NCBI RefSeq assembly: GCF_900141985.1
Contig: NZ_FQZK01000008.1
Span: forward strand, 186,001 to 250,000
Origin: Nocardiopsis flavescens
GTDB lineage: Bacteria > Actinomycetota > Actinomycetes > Streptosporangiales > Streptosporangiaceae
Length of the DNA: 64,000 nt
Direction: 5' to 3'
Under the pieces are notes generated by a model. The model was not told where the DNA came from. It saw only the letters and a program-made list of their open reading frames with translations, and did not search any database. Of the stretch, positions 16,630 to 24,487 are shown piece by piece (the first letter of the stretch is position 1; the number at the start of each line of letters is the position of its first letter). A program made the translations under genes and the position numbers.

Positions 16630-17250
16630 TCACTTTCCTTCTGTCGGGGCGCGGTCGGCCCCGGCGGTGGTCCCACGGGGCGGAGCCGCGGGGGGCTGTT
16701 CCGCGGGGGCCCGGTCGGTTTCCCGGTAGGCGTCGGGCACCGCGAGGTGGCTGATCATCCTGCGCCGCCGCCCGCCGCCCGGCCCCCGGCCGGCCCGGGC
16801 GAGGACCAGCGCCCCGATCTGCGCGACCAGCTCGGCGGCCTCCTCGTCGGTCAGCCAGGCCGCCGCCTGCCGGTAGGCGACGCCGTCCCGGACGGGATCG
16901 GCGTCCTCGTGGGCGAGGTAGCGGTCGAAGTCTGCCGTCAGGGAGGCGGCGAACGCGGTGAACGCCCGCCGGTGGTCCTCGCGGGTCATCGCCGCGCGGG
17001 CGGCGCCGTCGACCTCGACCCGCCCTCCGCTCACGCGGTAGCGGCGCTCCACGGTCCCGCGCACGCGCCGTTCCGCGACCACCTCCAGCACGCCCGCCTC
17101 GACGAGGACGGCGACGTGCCGGTACATCGTCGCGGGCGGGATGTCGCCGAGGCGGTCGCGGAGCTGCGCGGTGGTCAGCGGTTCGGAGTCGAAGAGCGAC
17201 TGCACGATGCGCAGCCGCACCGGGTGCAGGAGGACGTCGGTGCTCGCCAT
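16630..17250 (-). CDS. Winged-helix transcriptional regulator (ArsR-like fold)
   Basis: 206 residues. The N-terminal helix-turn-helix (HPVRLRIVQSL, LTTAQLRDRLGDIPPATMYRHV) continues into a wing (RRVRGTVERRYRV). A helical C-terminal region with EDADPVRDG and WLTDEEAAELVAQIG is followed by a disordered Pro/Ala-rich tail. It is the first gene of an operon with the CPBP protease. The promoter is apparently leaderless and has an inverted repeat across the -35, which suggests autorepression. The effector is unknown. Confidence 0.82.
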   Translation of the reverse strand: MASTDVLLHPVRLRIVQSLFDSEPLTTAQLRDRLGDIPPATMYRHVAVLVEAGVLEVVAERRVRGTVERRYRVSGGRVEVDGAARAAMTREDHRRAFTAFAASLTADFDRYLAHEDADPVRDGVAYRQAAAWLTDEEAAELVAQIGALVLARAGRGPGGGRRRRMISHLAVPDAYRETDRAPAEQPPAAPPRGTTAGADRAPTEGK

Positions 17251-17256
17251 GCCCGT

Positions 17257-17284
17257 ACGTTATCAATACTGAGAACATTCTCAA
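17257..17284 (-). promoter_or_regulatory. Leaderless promoter with inverted-repeat operator
   Basis: On the minus strand TTGAGA (17284-17279) and TAACGT (17262-17257) are 16 bases apart, and the ATG at 17250 begins six bases after the -10. The inverted repeat GAGAA-CA-TTCTC (17271-17282) overlaps the -35. Confidence 0.55.
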
Positions 17285-17336
17285 ATCGGAGAATGCGTAC
17301 TCCCCGGACATCCCGCCCGCAGGGCACCGGCGGGCG

Positions 17337-17828
17337 TCAGCGGCCGGTGCGGCCGTCGATCAGCTCGCAGAGGATGTCCAGGTGCCCCGCGTGGCGGCCG
17401 GTCTCCTCGATCATGTGCGCCAGGGACCACCGCAGGGACGGCGCGGGCTTCCCGGGGCCGCCGGGGCGGACGGGCCGGCCGAGGTCGCCGCAGGCGGCGA
17501 TCGCCAGGTCTGCGGCGGCGACGGCCTCGCGGTAGTCGCGCAGGACGTCCTGGGCGCTCCGGTCCGGCGCGGCGTGGAAGGTGGCCTGCCAGTCGCCGGG
17601 GTGCTCGCCGAGGAAGACGAACCGCTCGACGCGGGCCAGGTGCGCGATCAGCCCGAGCGGCCGGGTGCCCGACGGCACGCCGGGGGTGCGCAGGTCGCGC
17701 TCGGCGATCCCCTCCACCTTGGCCAGTGCGCTGTCGCGCAGGTAGTCGAGGAAGCCCGTGAGGACCTCCCTCTCGGTGGGGCCGGTCCGGGGCGGCGGCC
17801 GGTCGCGCCGTGGCGCCGGTGCGGTCAT
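17337..17828 (-). CDS. DinB/DUF664-family protein
   Basis: 163 residues forming a four-helix bundle. The metal-binding histidines appear in LIAHLARVERFVF and in HMIEETGRHAGHLDIL, as in the DinB/YfiT superfamily of mycothiol- or bacillithiol-dependent enzymes. Actinomycete members of this type are often mycothiol-dependent transferases or isomerases; which reaction this one carries out cannot be told. It stands alone between the CPBP operon and a methyltransferase gene. Confidence 0.78.
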   Translation of the reverse strand: MTAPAPRRDRPPPRTGPTEREVLTGFLDYLRDSALAKVEGIAERDLRTPGVPSGTRPLGLIAHLARVERFVFLGEHPGDWQATFHAAPDRSAQDVLRDYREAVAAADLAIAACGDLGRPVRPGGPGKPAPSLRWSLAHMIEETGRHAGHLDILCELIDGRTGR

Positions 17829-17949
17829 GGGTGTACGTCCTCTCCGTGGTGTGCTCCGCGGGTACTCCCCGCCGGTCCGGCGCTCCGCGCCGGTGGCCGT
17901 GCCCGGCGCGGGACGGTGCGTCCCGCGCCCGTGCCGGGCTCCGGCCGGG

Positions 17950-18615
17950 TCAGGCGCGGCGGCACGCCGCCACCACGTTGTCGACGACCGGGGCGGTCCG
18001 CCCGTCGGGGCCGCGGGCGATCCGCTCGCGCCGCTCGCACACCAGAGCGCTCCAGCCCGGCCCCAGGCCGAGGGAGCGCCACAGGTCGTCGGCGGTGGGG
18101 TGGTCCTCGCGCTGCTCCCACGACCAGGGTGCGCTGGAGCCGTGGTCGACGACGGCCAGCACCCCGCCCGCGGCGACGGACCCGGCCGCCCGGCGCAGCG
18201 CCGCGTCCCGGTCCAGGGCCTGGCCGGTGTGGAAGTGGTTGGCGTAGACGAGGTCCCACGGCCCGGGGCCCGGCGCGGTCCGCCCCAGGTCGTGGCGCTC
18301 CACGCGGACGCGGTCCCCCAGGCCGGCCGCCCGGGCCCGGTCGGACAGCGCGGTGAGGGCGGCCCCCGCGATGTCGACGGCGGTCACGTGCCAGCCCTGG
18401 GCGGCCAGCCAGAGGGCGTCGCCGCCCCGCCCGCAGGCGAGTTCCAGGGCCCGGGGTTGCGGTCCGGCGCCCGGCGCGGACGTCAGGTCCAGCTCCGCGA
18501 CGAGGGCGGTGAAGGCGGGGCTCGGCGCGGGCGCCGGTCCGGAGGGGTCGTCGTCCCGGTACCGGTCCTCCCAGAAGGCGCGGTCGTACGCGGTGGGTCT
18601 CGTGTTCGGTTCCAT
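17950..18615 (-). CDS. SAM-dependent class I methyltransferase (TehB/tellurite- or thiol-type)
   Basis: 221 residues from the ATG at 18615. The SAM-binding motif I is LELACGRGGDALWLA, motif II VTAVDIAGAAL, and the post-motif region DLVYANHFHT. The N-terminal RAFWEDRYRDDDP resembles TehB-like and thiopurine methyltransferases, which detoxify small molecules. It follows an XRE-cupin regulator on the same strand. A TTGCGGAT element shared with the regulator's own start region lies 43 bases upstream, so the regulator may control it. The substrate is unknown. Confidence 0.78.
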   Translation of the reverse strand: MEPNTRPTAYDRAFWEDRYRDDDPSGPAPAPSPAFTALVAELDLTSAPGAGPQPRALELACGRGGDALWLAAQGWHVTAVDIAGAALTALSDRARAAGLGDRVRVERHDLGRTAPGPGPWDLVYANHFHTGQALDRDAALRRAAGSVAAGGVLAVVDHGSSAPWSWEQREDHPTADDLWRSLGLGPGWSALVCERRERIARGPDGRTAPVVDNVVAACRRA

Positions 18616-18687
18616 GTGCCCATGGTGGGCCGGAACAGGCGCGGAGGGCACGCTTTGTTGCGGATGTGCAAGGGCGGGGCGGCCCGC

Positions 18688-19290
18688 TCAGTCGCCGTGC
18701 AGGTGGATGCGCTCGCCCTGGGTCCCGAAGATGGCGATGACCTCCGCGGGCTCGTTCTCGGCCGGGTTGCCGATCCAGTGCGGGACCCGGGTGTCGAACT
18801 CGACCGCTTCGCCCGCGCCCAGCAGCAGGTCCTGGTCGGTTCCCAGGACCAGCCGGACGGTCCCGGCGAGCACGTAGAACCACTCGTGGCCCTCGTGCGT
18901 GCGCTGGCGCGGGGGCGGGAGCGTCCGGGCGGGCGGGTAGACCACCTTGTACGCCTGGACCCCGCCCGGGCGCCGGGTGAGCGGGACGAACGTGAGGCCG
19001 AAGCGGCGCACCGGGTGCAGGTGCACGCGCGGATCGCCCACCCGGGGCGCGTCCACGAGTTCGTCGATCGGCACCCGGTACACGCGCGAGAGCGGCAGCA
19101 GCTGTCCCAGGGTGGGGTGCAGCCGGCCGGTCTCCAGGCGCGAGAGGGTGCTCTGCGTGATACCCGTGCGCTCCGACAGCCCGGCCAGGGTCAGGCGCGC
19201 CCCGGCGCGCAGCCGCCGCAGCCGCTCGCCCACGGCGCCCAGCACCGCGGCGTCGTCCCTGTCGGACCCGTGTCCCCCGGCTTCGTCCAT
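18688..19290 (-). CDS. XRE-family regulator with C-terminal cupin
   Basis: 200 residues. Residues about 20-78 are a lambda-repressor-like helix-turn-helix (RLTLAGLSERTG, TQSTLSRLETGR), and residues 115-195 a single cupin barrel (HEGHEWFYVLAGTVRLVLG, RVPHWIGNPA). This two-domain type senses small metabolites through the cupin. The start has no ribosome site but TAGATT six bases upstream, so the message is probably leaderless. The methyltransferase gene 73 bases downstream is the likely target. Confidence 0.87.
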   Translation of the reverse strand: MDEAGGHGSDRDDAAVLGAVGERLRRLRAGARLTLAGLSERTGITQSTLSRLETGRLHPTLGQLLPLSRVYRVPIDELVDAPRVGDPRVHLHPVRRFGLTFVPLTRRPGGVQAYKVVYPPARTLPPPRQRTHEGHEWFYVLAGTVRLVLGTDQDLLLGAGEAVEFDTRVPHWIGNPAENEPAEVIAIFGTQGERIHLHGD

Positions 19291-19296
19291 ATCCGC

Positions 19297-19302
19297 AATC
19301 TA
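19297..19302 (-). promoter_or_regulatory. Leaderless -10 element of the XRE-cupin gene
   Basis: TAGATT on the minus strand ends six bases before the ATG at 19290 with no ribosome site between. Confidence 0.5.
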
Positions 19303-19461
19303 CCCCGCGGCCGGTTGGAGGGGGCTGGCGGGTACCGGGGGCCGAACGGCGAGGCCGAGCCCGCGGGGCGCGCCACGCCGTGGGCACGGCGCCCCCGGGA
19401 ACGCATCGCGCCGCGGGCGCCCCGGGCCACCGGACCGTACCGTGCCGAGGGGACCGGCGGG

Positions 19462-20877
19462 TCACCGGGGGGCGGGCGGTTCGGGGACCAGGGCCCGGGA
19501 CCCGGGGTCCACCACCAGGACGCGGTCGGCGCGGGCCGCGACCGCGCGGTCGTGGGTGGCCAGCAGCACGGCCAGCCCGCGCTCGGCGCGCAGGGCGTCC
19601 AGCAGGTCCAGCACCGTCCGGGCGCTGCGGGCGTCCAGCGCGGAGGTCACCTCGTCGGCGAGCAGGACCCGCGGCCCGGCGGCCAGGGCGCGGGCGATCG
19701 CCGCCCGCTGGCGCTGCCCTCCCGACAGCCCGCCGGGGGTGCGCTCCAGCGCGTCGGGGGGCAGGCCGACCTCGGCGGCCAGGGAGGCGGCCCGCTGACG
19801 CGCCCGCTCCCGCGACTCCCCCAGCAGGACCCGGGCCGGGCGGGCCAGGGCCGCCCCCAGCCGGTGGGAGGGGTGGAGTGCGTCCACCGGGTCCTGGCCG
19901 ACGAACTGCACCGCGCGCAGCAGGTCGCGCGGCCGGTCCTCGACCCGGGCCGGCAGGGGGCGGCCCGCGGCCGAGACGCTCCCGGACCGCGTCCCGTGCA
20001 GACCGGCGAGCGCCCGCAGCAGGGTGGACTTCCCGCTGCCCGAGGGGCCCACCACGGCGACGAACCCGCCGGCCGGGACGGCCAGGTCGACCCCCTCCAG
20101 CAGCGCGGGGCCGCCGCCGGGGGTGTCGACGGACAGCCCCCGCAGCTCCAGGGCCGCGGGGCCGCCCGCCCCGGGGCCCGGCAGGGCCCGCCGCGCCCCG
20201 GGCCGCTCCGGGGGCGGGTCCCCGAGCACGACCACCCTGTCGGCCACCCGTTCGGCGAAGGCGCGGTCGTGGGTGATGACGACCGTGGCCCGCCCGGGCG
20301 CCCCGCGCCGCCCGTCCAGCGCCCGGACCACGAGTTCCAGCGTCGCCGGGTCCAGGCCGCTGGTGGGCTCGTCCAGGACCAGCAGTCCCGGATCGCCCAC
20401 CAGCGCCCGGGCCAGGGCGGTCCGGCGGGCCTGGCCGCCGGACAGCTCGTGCGGGCGGCGGCGGGCCAGCAGCCGGGCGTCCAGCCCCAGGCCGGCCAGC
20501 GTCCGGTGCGCGGCGCGGGCGCGCTCGCGGCGCGGCCCGGCGGCCCGCCCCTCGGCCACCAGCCCCGCGACGGTGCGCAGCGGGTGCAGGTCCGAGGCGG
20601 GGTCCTGGCCCAAAAAGCCCACCGCCGAGCGCCGCCACCGGCGGGCGGCGCGCCCGGGGTGGACGGCGGCCCCCTCCCAGCGCACTCGCCCCGCCGTCCG
20701 GCGCAGTCCGTCGGGCAGGGCGTCGAGCGCGGCCAGGACGGCGCTCGTCTTGCCGCCGCCGGACTCCCCCATGAGGGCGACCACTCCCCCGGCGGGGACG
20801 TGCAGGTCGAGCGGTCCGGCGACGGTGCGGCCGGAGCGGTCCACGACCCGCAGGCCGCTGATCTCAAGTCCCGACAC
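19462..20877 (-). CDS. Fused Opp/Nik-type ABC ATPase (two nucleotide-binding domains)
   Basis: 471 residues: a natural fusion of the D and F ATPases of an oligopeptide/nickel importer. NBD1 has Walker A GESGGGKTS, signature LSGGQARR and Walker B LLVLDEPTSG. NBD2 has GPSGSGKST, LSGGQRQR and VLLADEVTSALD. Both look competent, though NBD1 has GGGKT in place of the usual GSGKS. The GTG at 20877 lies inside the permease gene (14-base overlap). It is the last gene of the 26-kb metallophore operon, so it most likely powers uptake of the metal-loaded product or another Opp-type ligand. Confidence 0.88.
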   Translation of the reverse strand: MSGLEISGLRVVDRSGRTVAGPLDLHVPAGGVVALMGESGGGKTSAVLAALDALPDGLRRTAGRVRWEGAAVHPGRAARRWRRSAVGFLGQDPASDLHPLRTVAGLVAEGRAAGPRRERARAAHRTLAGLGLDARLLARRRPHELSGGQARRTALARALVGDPGLLVLDEPTSGLDPATLELVVRALDGRRGAPGRATVVITHDRAFAERVADRVVVLGDPPPERPGARRALPGPGAGGPAALELRGLSVDTPGGGPALLEGVDLAVPAGGFVAVVGPSGSGKSTLLRALAGLHGTRSGSVSAAGRPLPARVEDRPRDLLRAVQFVGQDPVDALHPSHRLGAALARPARVLLGESRERARQRAASLAAEVGLPPDALERTPGGLSGGQRQRAAIARALAAGPRVLLADEVTSALDARSARTVLDLLDALRAERGLAVLLATHDRAVAARADRVLVVDPGSRALVPEPPAPR

Positions 20878-21676
20878 GGGTGTCCTTCCTTGTCCGGGCG
20901 GCGGGCGCCCGGGCGGTGACGAGATGGACCGCGAGCACCAGGGCGACCGTGGTGAGGCCGATCGCCAGGGCCGGAGCGGCCACGGCCCACGGGTTCACGC
21001 CGACGCCGGGCATGTTCTCCCGCAGCATCAGCGCCCAGTCGGGCGCGGGCGGGGACGGGCCGAACCCGAGGACGTTGAGCGCGGAGGCGATCTGGAGCGC
21101 CACCACCACGCGCAGGCCCAGGTCGGCCGTGACGACCCCCTTCATGGCGGGCAGCACCTCGCGGACCAGCAGGGCCGCGCCGCGCTCCCCCCTGCCGCGG
21201 GCCGCCTCCACGTACCCGGCGCCGCGGATCGCGCGCACCGCGTCGCGGACCACCCGCAGGGTGAGCGGCGCCCCGCCGCACACGGTCGCCGTGACGACGG
21301 CCGCGTGGCCGGGCAGGGCGACGGCCACCACCAGGGCCAGCAGCAGGGAGGGCACCGCCAGCAGCAGGTCGGCCAGGGAGCCCAGGACCCGGTCGGTACG
21401 GCCGCCGTACCAGCCGGCGGCCAGGCCGGCGGCGACGCCCGCCGCGGAGGCGGCGAGGGCGGCGGCGACGGAGACCGCGAGGAGCCCGGCGCCCCCGGCG
21501 AGGACCCGGGACCACACGTCGCGGCCCAGGGCGTCGGTGCCCAGGAGGTGCCCCGGTCCGGGCCCCTGCCAGGGGGCCGCGAGCGGGGCGGTGGGGTCGT
21601 GGGGGGCGGCCAGGCCGCCCAGCACCGCGGCGGCCGGGACCGCGAGGAGGAGGACGGCGGCGGCCGTGCGGCTCAC
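20864..21676 (-). CDS. Opp/Nik-type ABC permease (DppC/NikC/CntC-like)
   Basis: 270 residues with about six membrane helices. The N-terminal LLGTDALGRDVWSRVL is diagnostic of the C-type permease of peptide/nickel importers; the coupling segment GAGYVEAARGRGE is the EAA loop. The GTG at 21676 overlaps the stop of the partner permease (GTGA); a GTG three bases upstream is equally possible. It pairs with the preceding permease to form the transmembrane channel in the cytoplasmic membrane. Confidence 0.85.
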   Translation of the reverse strand: MSRTAAAVLLLAVPAAAVLGGLAAPHDPTAPLAAPWQGPGPGHLLGTDALGRDVWSRVLAGGAGLLAVSVAAALAASAAGVAAGLAAGWYGGRTDRVLGSLADLLLAVPSLLLALVVAVALPGHAAVVTATVCGGAPLTLRVVRDAVRAIRGAGYVEAARGRGERGAALLVREVLPAMKGVVTADLGLRVVVALQIASALNVLGFGPSPPAPDWALMLRENMPGVGVNPWAVAAPALAIGLTTVALVLAVHLVTARAPAARTRKDTRVGT

Positions 21677-22671
21677 CACGCCCGCCCCCGGGGGTCGGTG
21701 CCGCCGGCGACGGCGTCGGCGAGCGCGGTGCCCGCCAGGACGACGGCCGCGGCGGACACGGCCACCGCCTGGATCACGGGGGTGTCCCGCGAGGCGATGG
21801 AGGAGACCAGCAGGGAGCCCAGCCCGGGGTAGCCGAAGAGGGTCTCCACGACGGTCGCCGCGGCGATGAGGCCGCCCGCGCTCACCGCCAGGACCCGCAG
21901 GAAGGGGGCCAGCAGGAACGGCAGCACGTCCACCGCGGCGACCGCCCAGGGGGATCGGCCGCGGCGGCGGGCGTCGGCCACGTGGGGGCGGGACGCGGTG
22001 TCGGCGACCGCCCCGGCCAGCAGCCCGCCGCCGAACAGGGCGGTGGGCAGGGCCATGGACAGCACCGGCAGCACCAGCAGTTCGGGGCTGTGCACGGGGG
22101 CCTGCCCCGGGGGGAGCAGGGACACCGCCGGGACCAGGCCGAGCACCCCGGACAGCAGGGCGGCCAGCCCCGCGGCGGTGACCGCCGTCGGCACGGCCGC
22201 CGCTCCGGTGAGCAGAGCGGTCGCCGCGCCGCGGCCCCGCCGCGCCGTGCCGGCCCACCAGCCCAGCAGGAGCATCGCCGGGGCTGCCAGTGCCAGGGCG
22301 GCGCCGACCAGGGTGGCCGTGGCGGGCAGGCGCTGCGCGACCGCGTCCAGGACGGGGCGGCCGTTGACCAGGGAGACCCCCGGGTCGCCGCGCAGCACGC
22401 CCCCGGCCCAGTCGGCGTAGAGCCGCAGGGGCCCGGCCTCCTGGCCCAGTTCCGCGCGCAGGGCGCGCACCTCCTCGGTGGTGGCGCCCGGGCTGGCCCG
22501 GATCTCGGCGGCGTCGCCGGGCAGCAGCGCGGTGGCCGCGAAGACGACCGCGGACACCGCGACGAGCAGCAGCAGGGCCCGGACCGCGGCCGTGAGCGCC
22601 CCGTACAGCGGCGCCCAGGCCCGGTGCCGGGGGGCGGCGCCCGCGGGCGCCGCCCCGGTGGGGACCGTCAA
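21673..22671 (-). CDS. Opp/Nik-type ABC permease (DppB/NikB/CntB-like)
   Basis: 332 residues, six membrane helices. The N-terminus matches B-type permeases (ATALLPGDAAEIRASPGAT, then LGQEAGPLRLYADW, and GDPGVSLVNGRPV). ETLFGYPGLGSLLV near the C-terminus is the family signature of the EAA region. The start is a TTG at 22671 overlapping the stop of the binding-protein gene (TTGA); no ATG or GTG gives the conserved N-terminus. It is coupled to the genes on both sides. Confidence 0.83.
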   Translation of the reverse strand: MTVPTGAAPAGAAPRHRAWAPLYGALTAAVRALLLLVAVSAVVFAATALLPGDAAEIRASPGATTEEVRALRAELGQEAGPLRLYADWAGGVLRGDPGVSLVNGRPVLDAVAQRLPATATLVGAALALAAPAMLLLGWWAGTARRGRGAATALLTGAAAVPTAVTAAGLAALLSGVLGLVPAVSLLPPGQAPVHSPELLVLPVLSMALPTALFGGGLLAGAVADTASRPHVADARRRGRSPWAVAAVDVLPFLLAPFLRVLAVSAGGLIAAATVVETLFGYPGLGSLLVSSIASRDTPVIQAVAVSAAAVVLAGTALADAVAGGTDPRGRAW

Positions 22672-24182
22672 CCGGAGACCTCGGCCTCTTCGATCCGGAG
22701 CCGGTGGAAGCCGGGTCCGGTGGGCAGGCCGGTGACGCCGGAGGCCGTGAGGTCGATGCCGTCGCCGAGCCCCCAGACCACGTATCCGCCGTCGTCGGCG
22801 AGGCGCTGCTGGAGATCGGCCAGGAGCGCGTGGCGCTCGCCCTCGTCGGCGGTGGCCAGGGCCCGGTGGAAGTCCGCGTCCCACTCCCCGTCGTTCCAGC
22901 CGGTCTCGTTGATGGGGCCGTCGGCGAGCAGGGCCATGCGGGAGAAGTCCACGAACCCGTTCCCGCCCAGGCTGTTGAGGTAGAACGGCTCGACGTTCCA
23001 CACCTCGGTCCAGTAGGTGTCGGGCGGGCCGACCTCGACCGTCACCTCGATGCCGGCCTCGGAGAGCTGCTCGGAGACCAGGACCGCGGCCTCCTCCATG
23101 CCCGGGTAGGAGTTGGTGGCGTGCAGGGTGAGGGAGACCCCGTCCCCGTGCCCCGCCTCCTCCAGCAGCGCGCGCGCCCGCTCCAGGTCCCGGGCGACCG
23201 GCTCGGCCCGCGGGGCGAAGGGCTCCGAGGGGGCGACCAGGTCCGCTCCGGGCTCCCCGTAGCCGAGGAACACGGTGTCGACGAGTGCCTCCCGGTCCAG
23301 GGCGAGCTTGACCGCCTCGCGGACGGCGGGGTCGTCGAAGGGCTCGGTCTCCAGGTCCATCACCAGCGGGTAGTTGACCCCGCCGGGCCGGGTGACCACC
23401 TCGACGCCCCCGTCCCCGGCGTACTGCTCGGCGGTGGCGGGCGCCACGCTGCCGGCCACGTCCGCCTGTCCGGAGGCGACCGCCGCGGCGCGGGCCGCCG
23501 GGTCGGGCATGGCGGTGACCTCCAGGCGGTCCGCCCCGCCCGCGGGGCCCCACCAGTCGGCGTTGCGGGACAGGACGGCCGTGGTGTCGTCGGCCCGGTC
23601 CAGCACGTAGGGGCCCGAGCCCGGGACCGGCTCGGTGATGTCGTCGCTGCCCTCGGGGACGACGAACGTCAGGGAGGCCAGGGCGGCGCCGACCTCGGCG
23701 TAGGGCTGGTGCGTGACCAGGTCCAGCCCGTGCTCGCCCGAGGCCGCGGAGGCCTCCAGGTCGAACATGGACAGGCGGCCGTTGTTCTCGGCGCCCTTGC
23801 CCTGGATGCGGCGCAGGGAGAAGAGGACGTCGTCTGCGGTGACCGGCGTGCCGTCGGAGAAGGCCGCGTCCTCGCGCAGCGCGACGTGCCAGTGCGTGAG
23901 GTCCTCGCCCTCGGGCTCCCAGGACTCGGCGAGCCGGGGCACGGCCCCGCCTCGCTCGTCCAGGACGGTGAGCACGTCGTAGAGCATGGCGAAGCGCAGG
24001 TAGTCGGCCTCGTTGGCGACCCGTCCGTGCGGGTCGTTCGTGGTGGCCGCGGGCGCGCCGACCGCCGCGTAGCGCAGGGTGGACCCCTGGTCGGCGCCGG
24101 CCGGGGCGTCCCCGTCCCCGGAGCACCCGGAGGCGGCCAGGGTCGCGGCGCACAGGGCCGCGAGGAGGGATCGTCGTCGCAT
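22668..24182 (-). CDS. Family-5 extracellular solute-binding lipoprotein (Opp/Nik/CntA-like)
   Basis: 504 residues. The signal peptide ends in the lipobox LAASGC. The mature protein shows family-5 features: LRYAAVGAPAATTNDPHG, LAESWEPEGEDLTHWHVALRED (split), the highly conserved FSDGTPVTADDVLFSL, and REAVKLALDREALV. Relatives bind peptides, nickel, haem or opine-type metallophores such as staphylopine. It lies inside the metallophore operon, 92 bases after the ferredoxin gene, so I infer uptake of the metal-loaded product. Ordinary peptide uptake is the alternative. Confidence 0.85.
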   Translation of the reverse strand: MRRRSLLAALCAATLAASGCSGDGDAPAGADQGSTLRYAAVGAPAATTNDPHGRVANEADYLRFAMLYDVLTVLDERGGAVPRLAESWEPEGEDLTHWHVALREDAAFSDGTPVTADDVLFSLRRIQGKGAENNGRLSMFDLEASAASGEHGLDLVTHQPYAEVGAALASLTFVVPEGSDDITEPVPGSGPYVLDRADDTTAVLSRNADWWGPAGGADRLEVTAMPDPAARAAAVASGQADVAGSVAPATAEQYAGDGGVEVVTRPGGVNYPLVMDLETEPFDDPAVREAVKLALDREALVDTVFLGYGEPGADLVAPSEPFAPRAEPVARDLERARALLEEAGHGDGVSLTLHATNSYPGMEEAAVLVSEQLSEAGIEVTVEVGPPDTYWTEVWNVEPFYLNSLGGNGFVDFSRMALLADGPINETGWNDGEWDADFHRALATADEGERHALLADLQQRLADDGGYVVWGLGDGIDLTASGVTGLPTGPGFHRLRIEEAEVSG

Positions 24183-24274
24183 CGGTGGATTCTCGTTTCT
24201 GTTCGGGGCCGTGGCGGTCACGGCCCAGGGGGGATGCGGTCGCCCCGCGCGTCGGTGGCGGGGGTCCCGGGGCG

Positions 24275-24487
24275 CTACCGGAGTCCGATCGCGCCGGAGG
24301 GGCACAGGTCGACGGCGTCCAGGGCGCGGGGCAGGGAGGCCTGCGGGACGTCGGCGGCGAGGAGGACCACCAGCCCGCCGTCGTCCTGGTCGAAGAGTTC
24401 GGGGGCGGCGCGCACGCACTGCCCGGCGCCGGCGCACACGTCCGTGTCGGCGTGCAGGCGCGGGCCGCTCCCGGGGGCGGGGCTCAC
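24275..24487 (-). CDS. [3Fe-4S] ferredoxin
   Basis: 70 residues. Three cysteines are placed as in single-cluster 3Fe-4S ferredoxins that serve bacterial P450s: C18 and C24 in DVCAGAGQC, and C62 in LCPSGAI. The second cysteine of a 4Fe-4S set is replaced. It overlaps the P450 stop by GTGA, so the two are made together and it should be the electron donor of that P450. It is short enough to be easily missed. Confidence 0.9.
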   Translation of the reverse strand: MSPAPGSGPRLHADTDVCAGAGQCVRAAPELFDQDDGGLVVLLAADVPQASLPRALDAVDLCPSGAIGLR

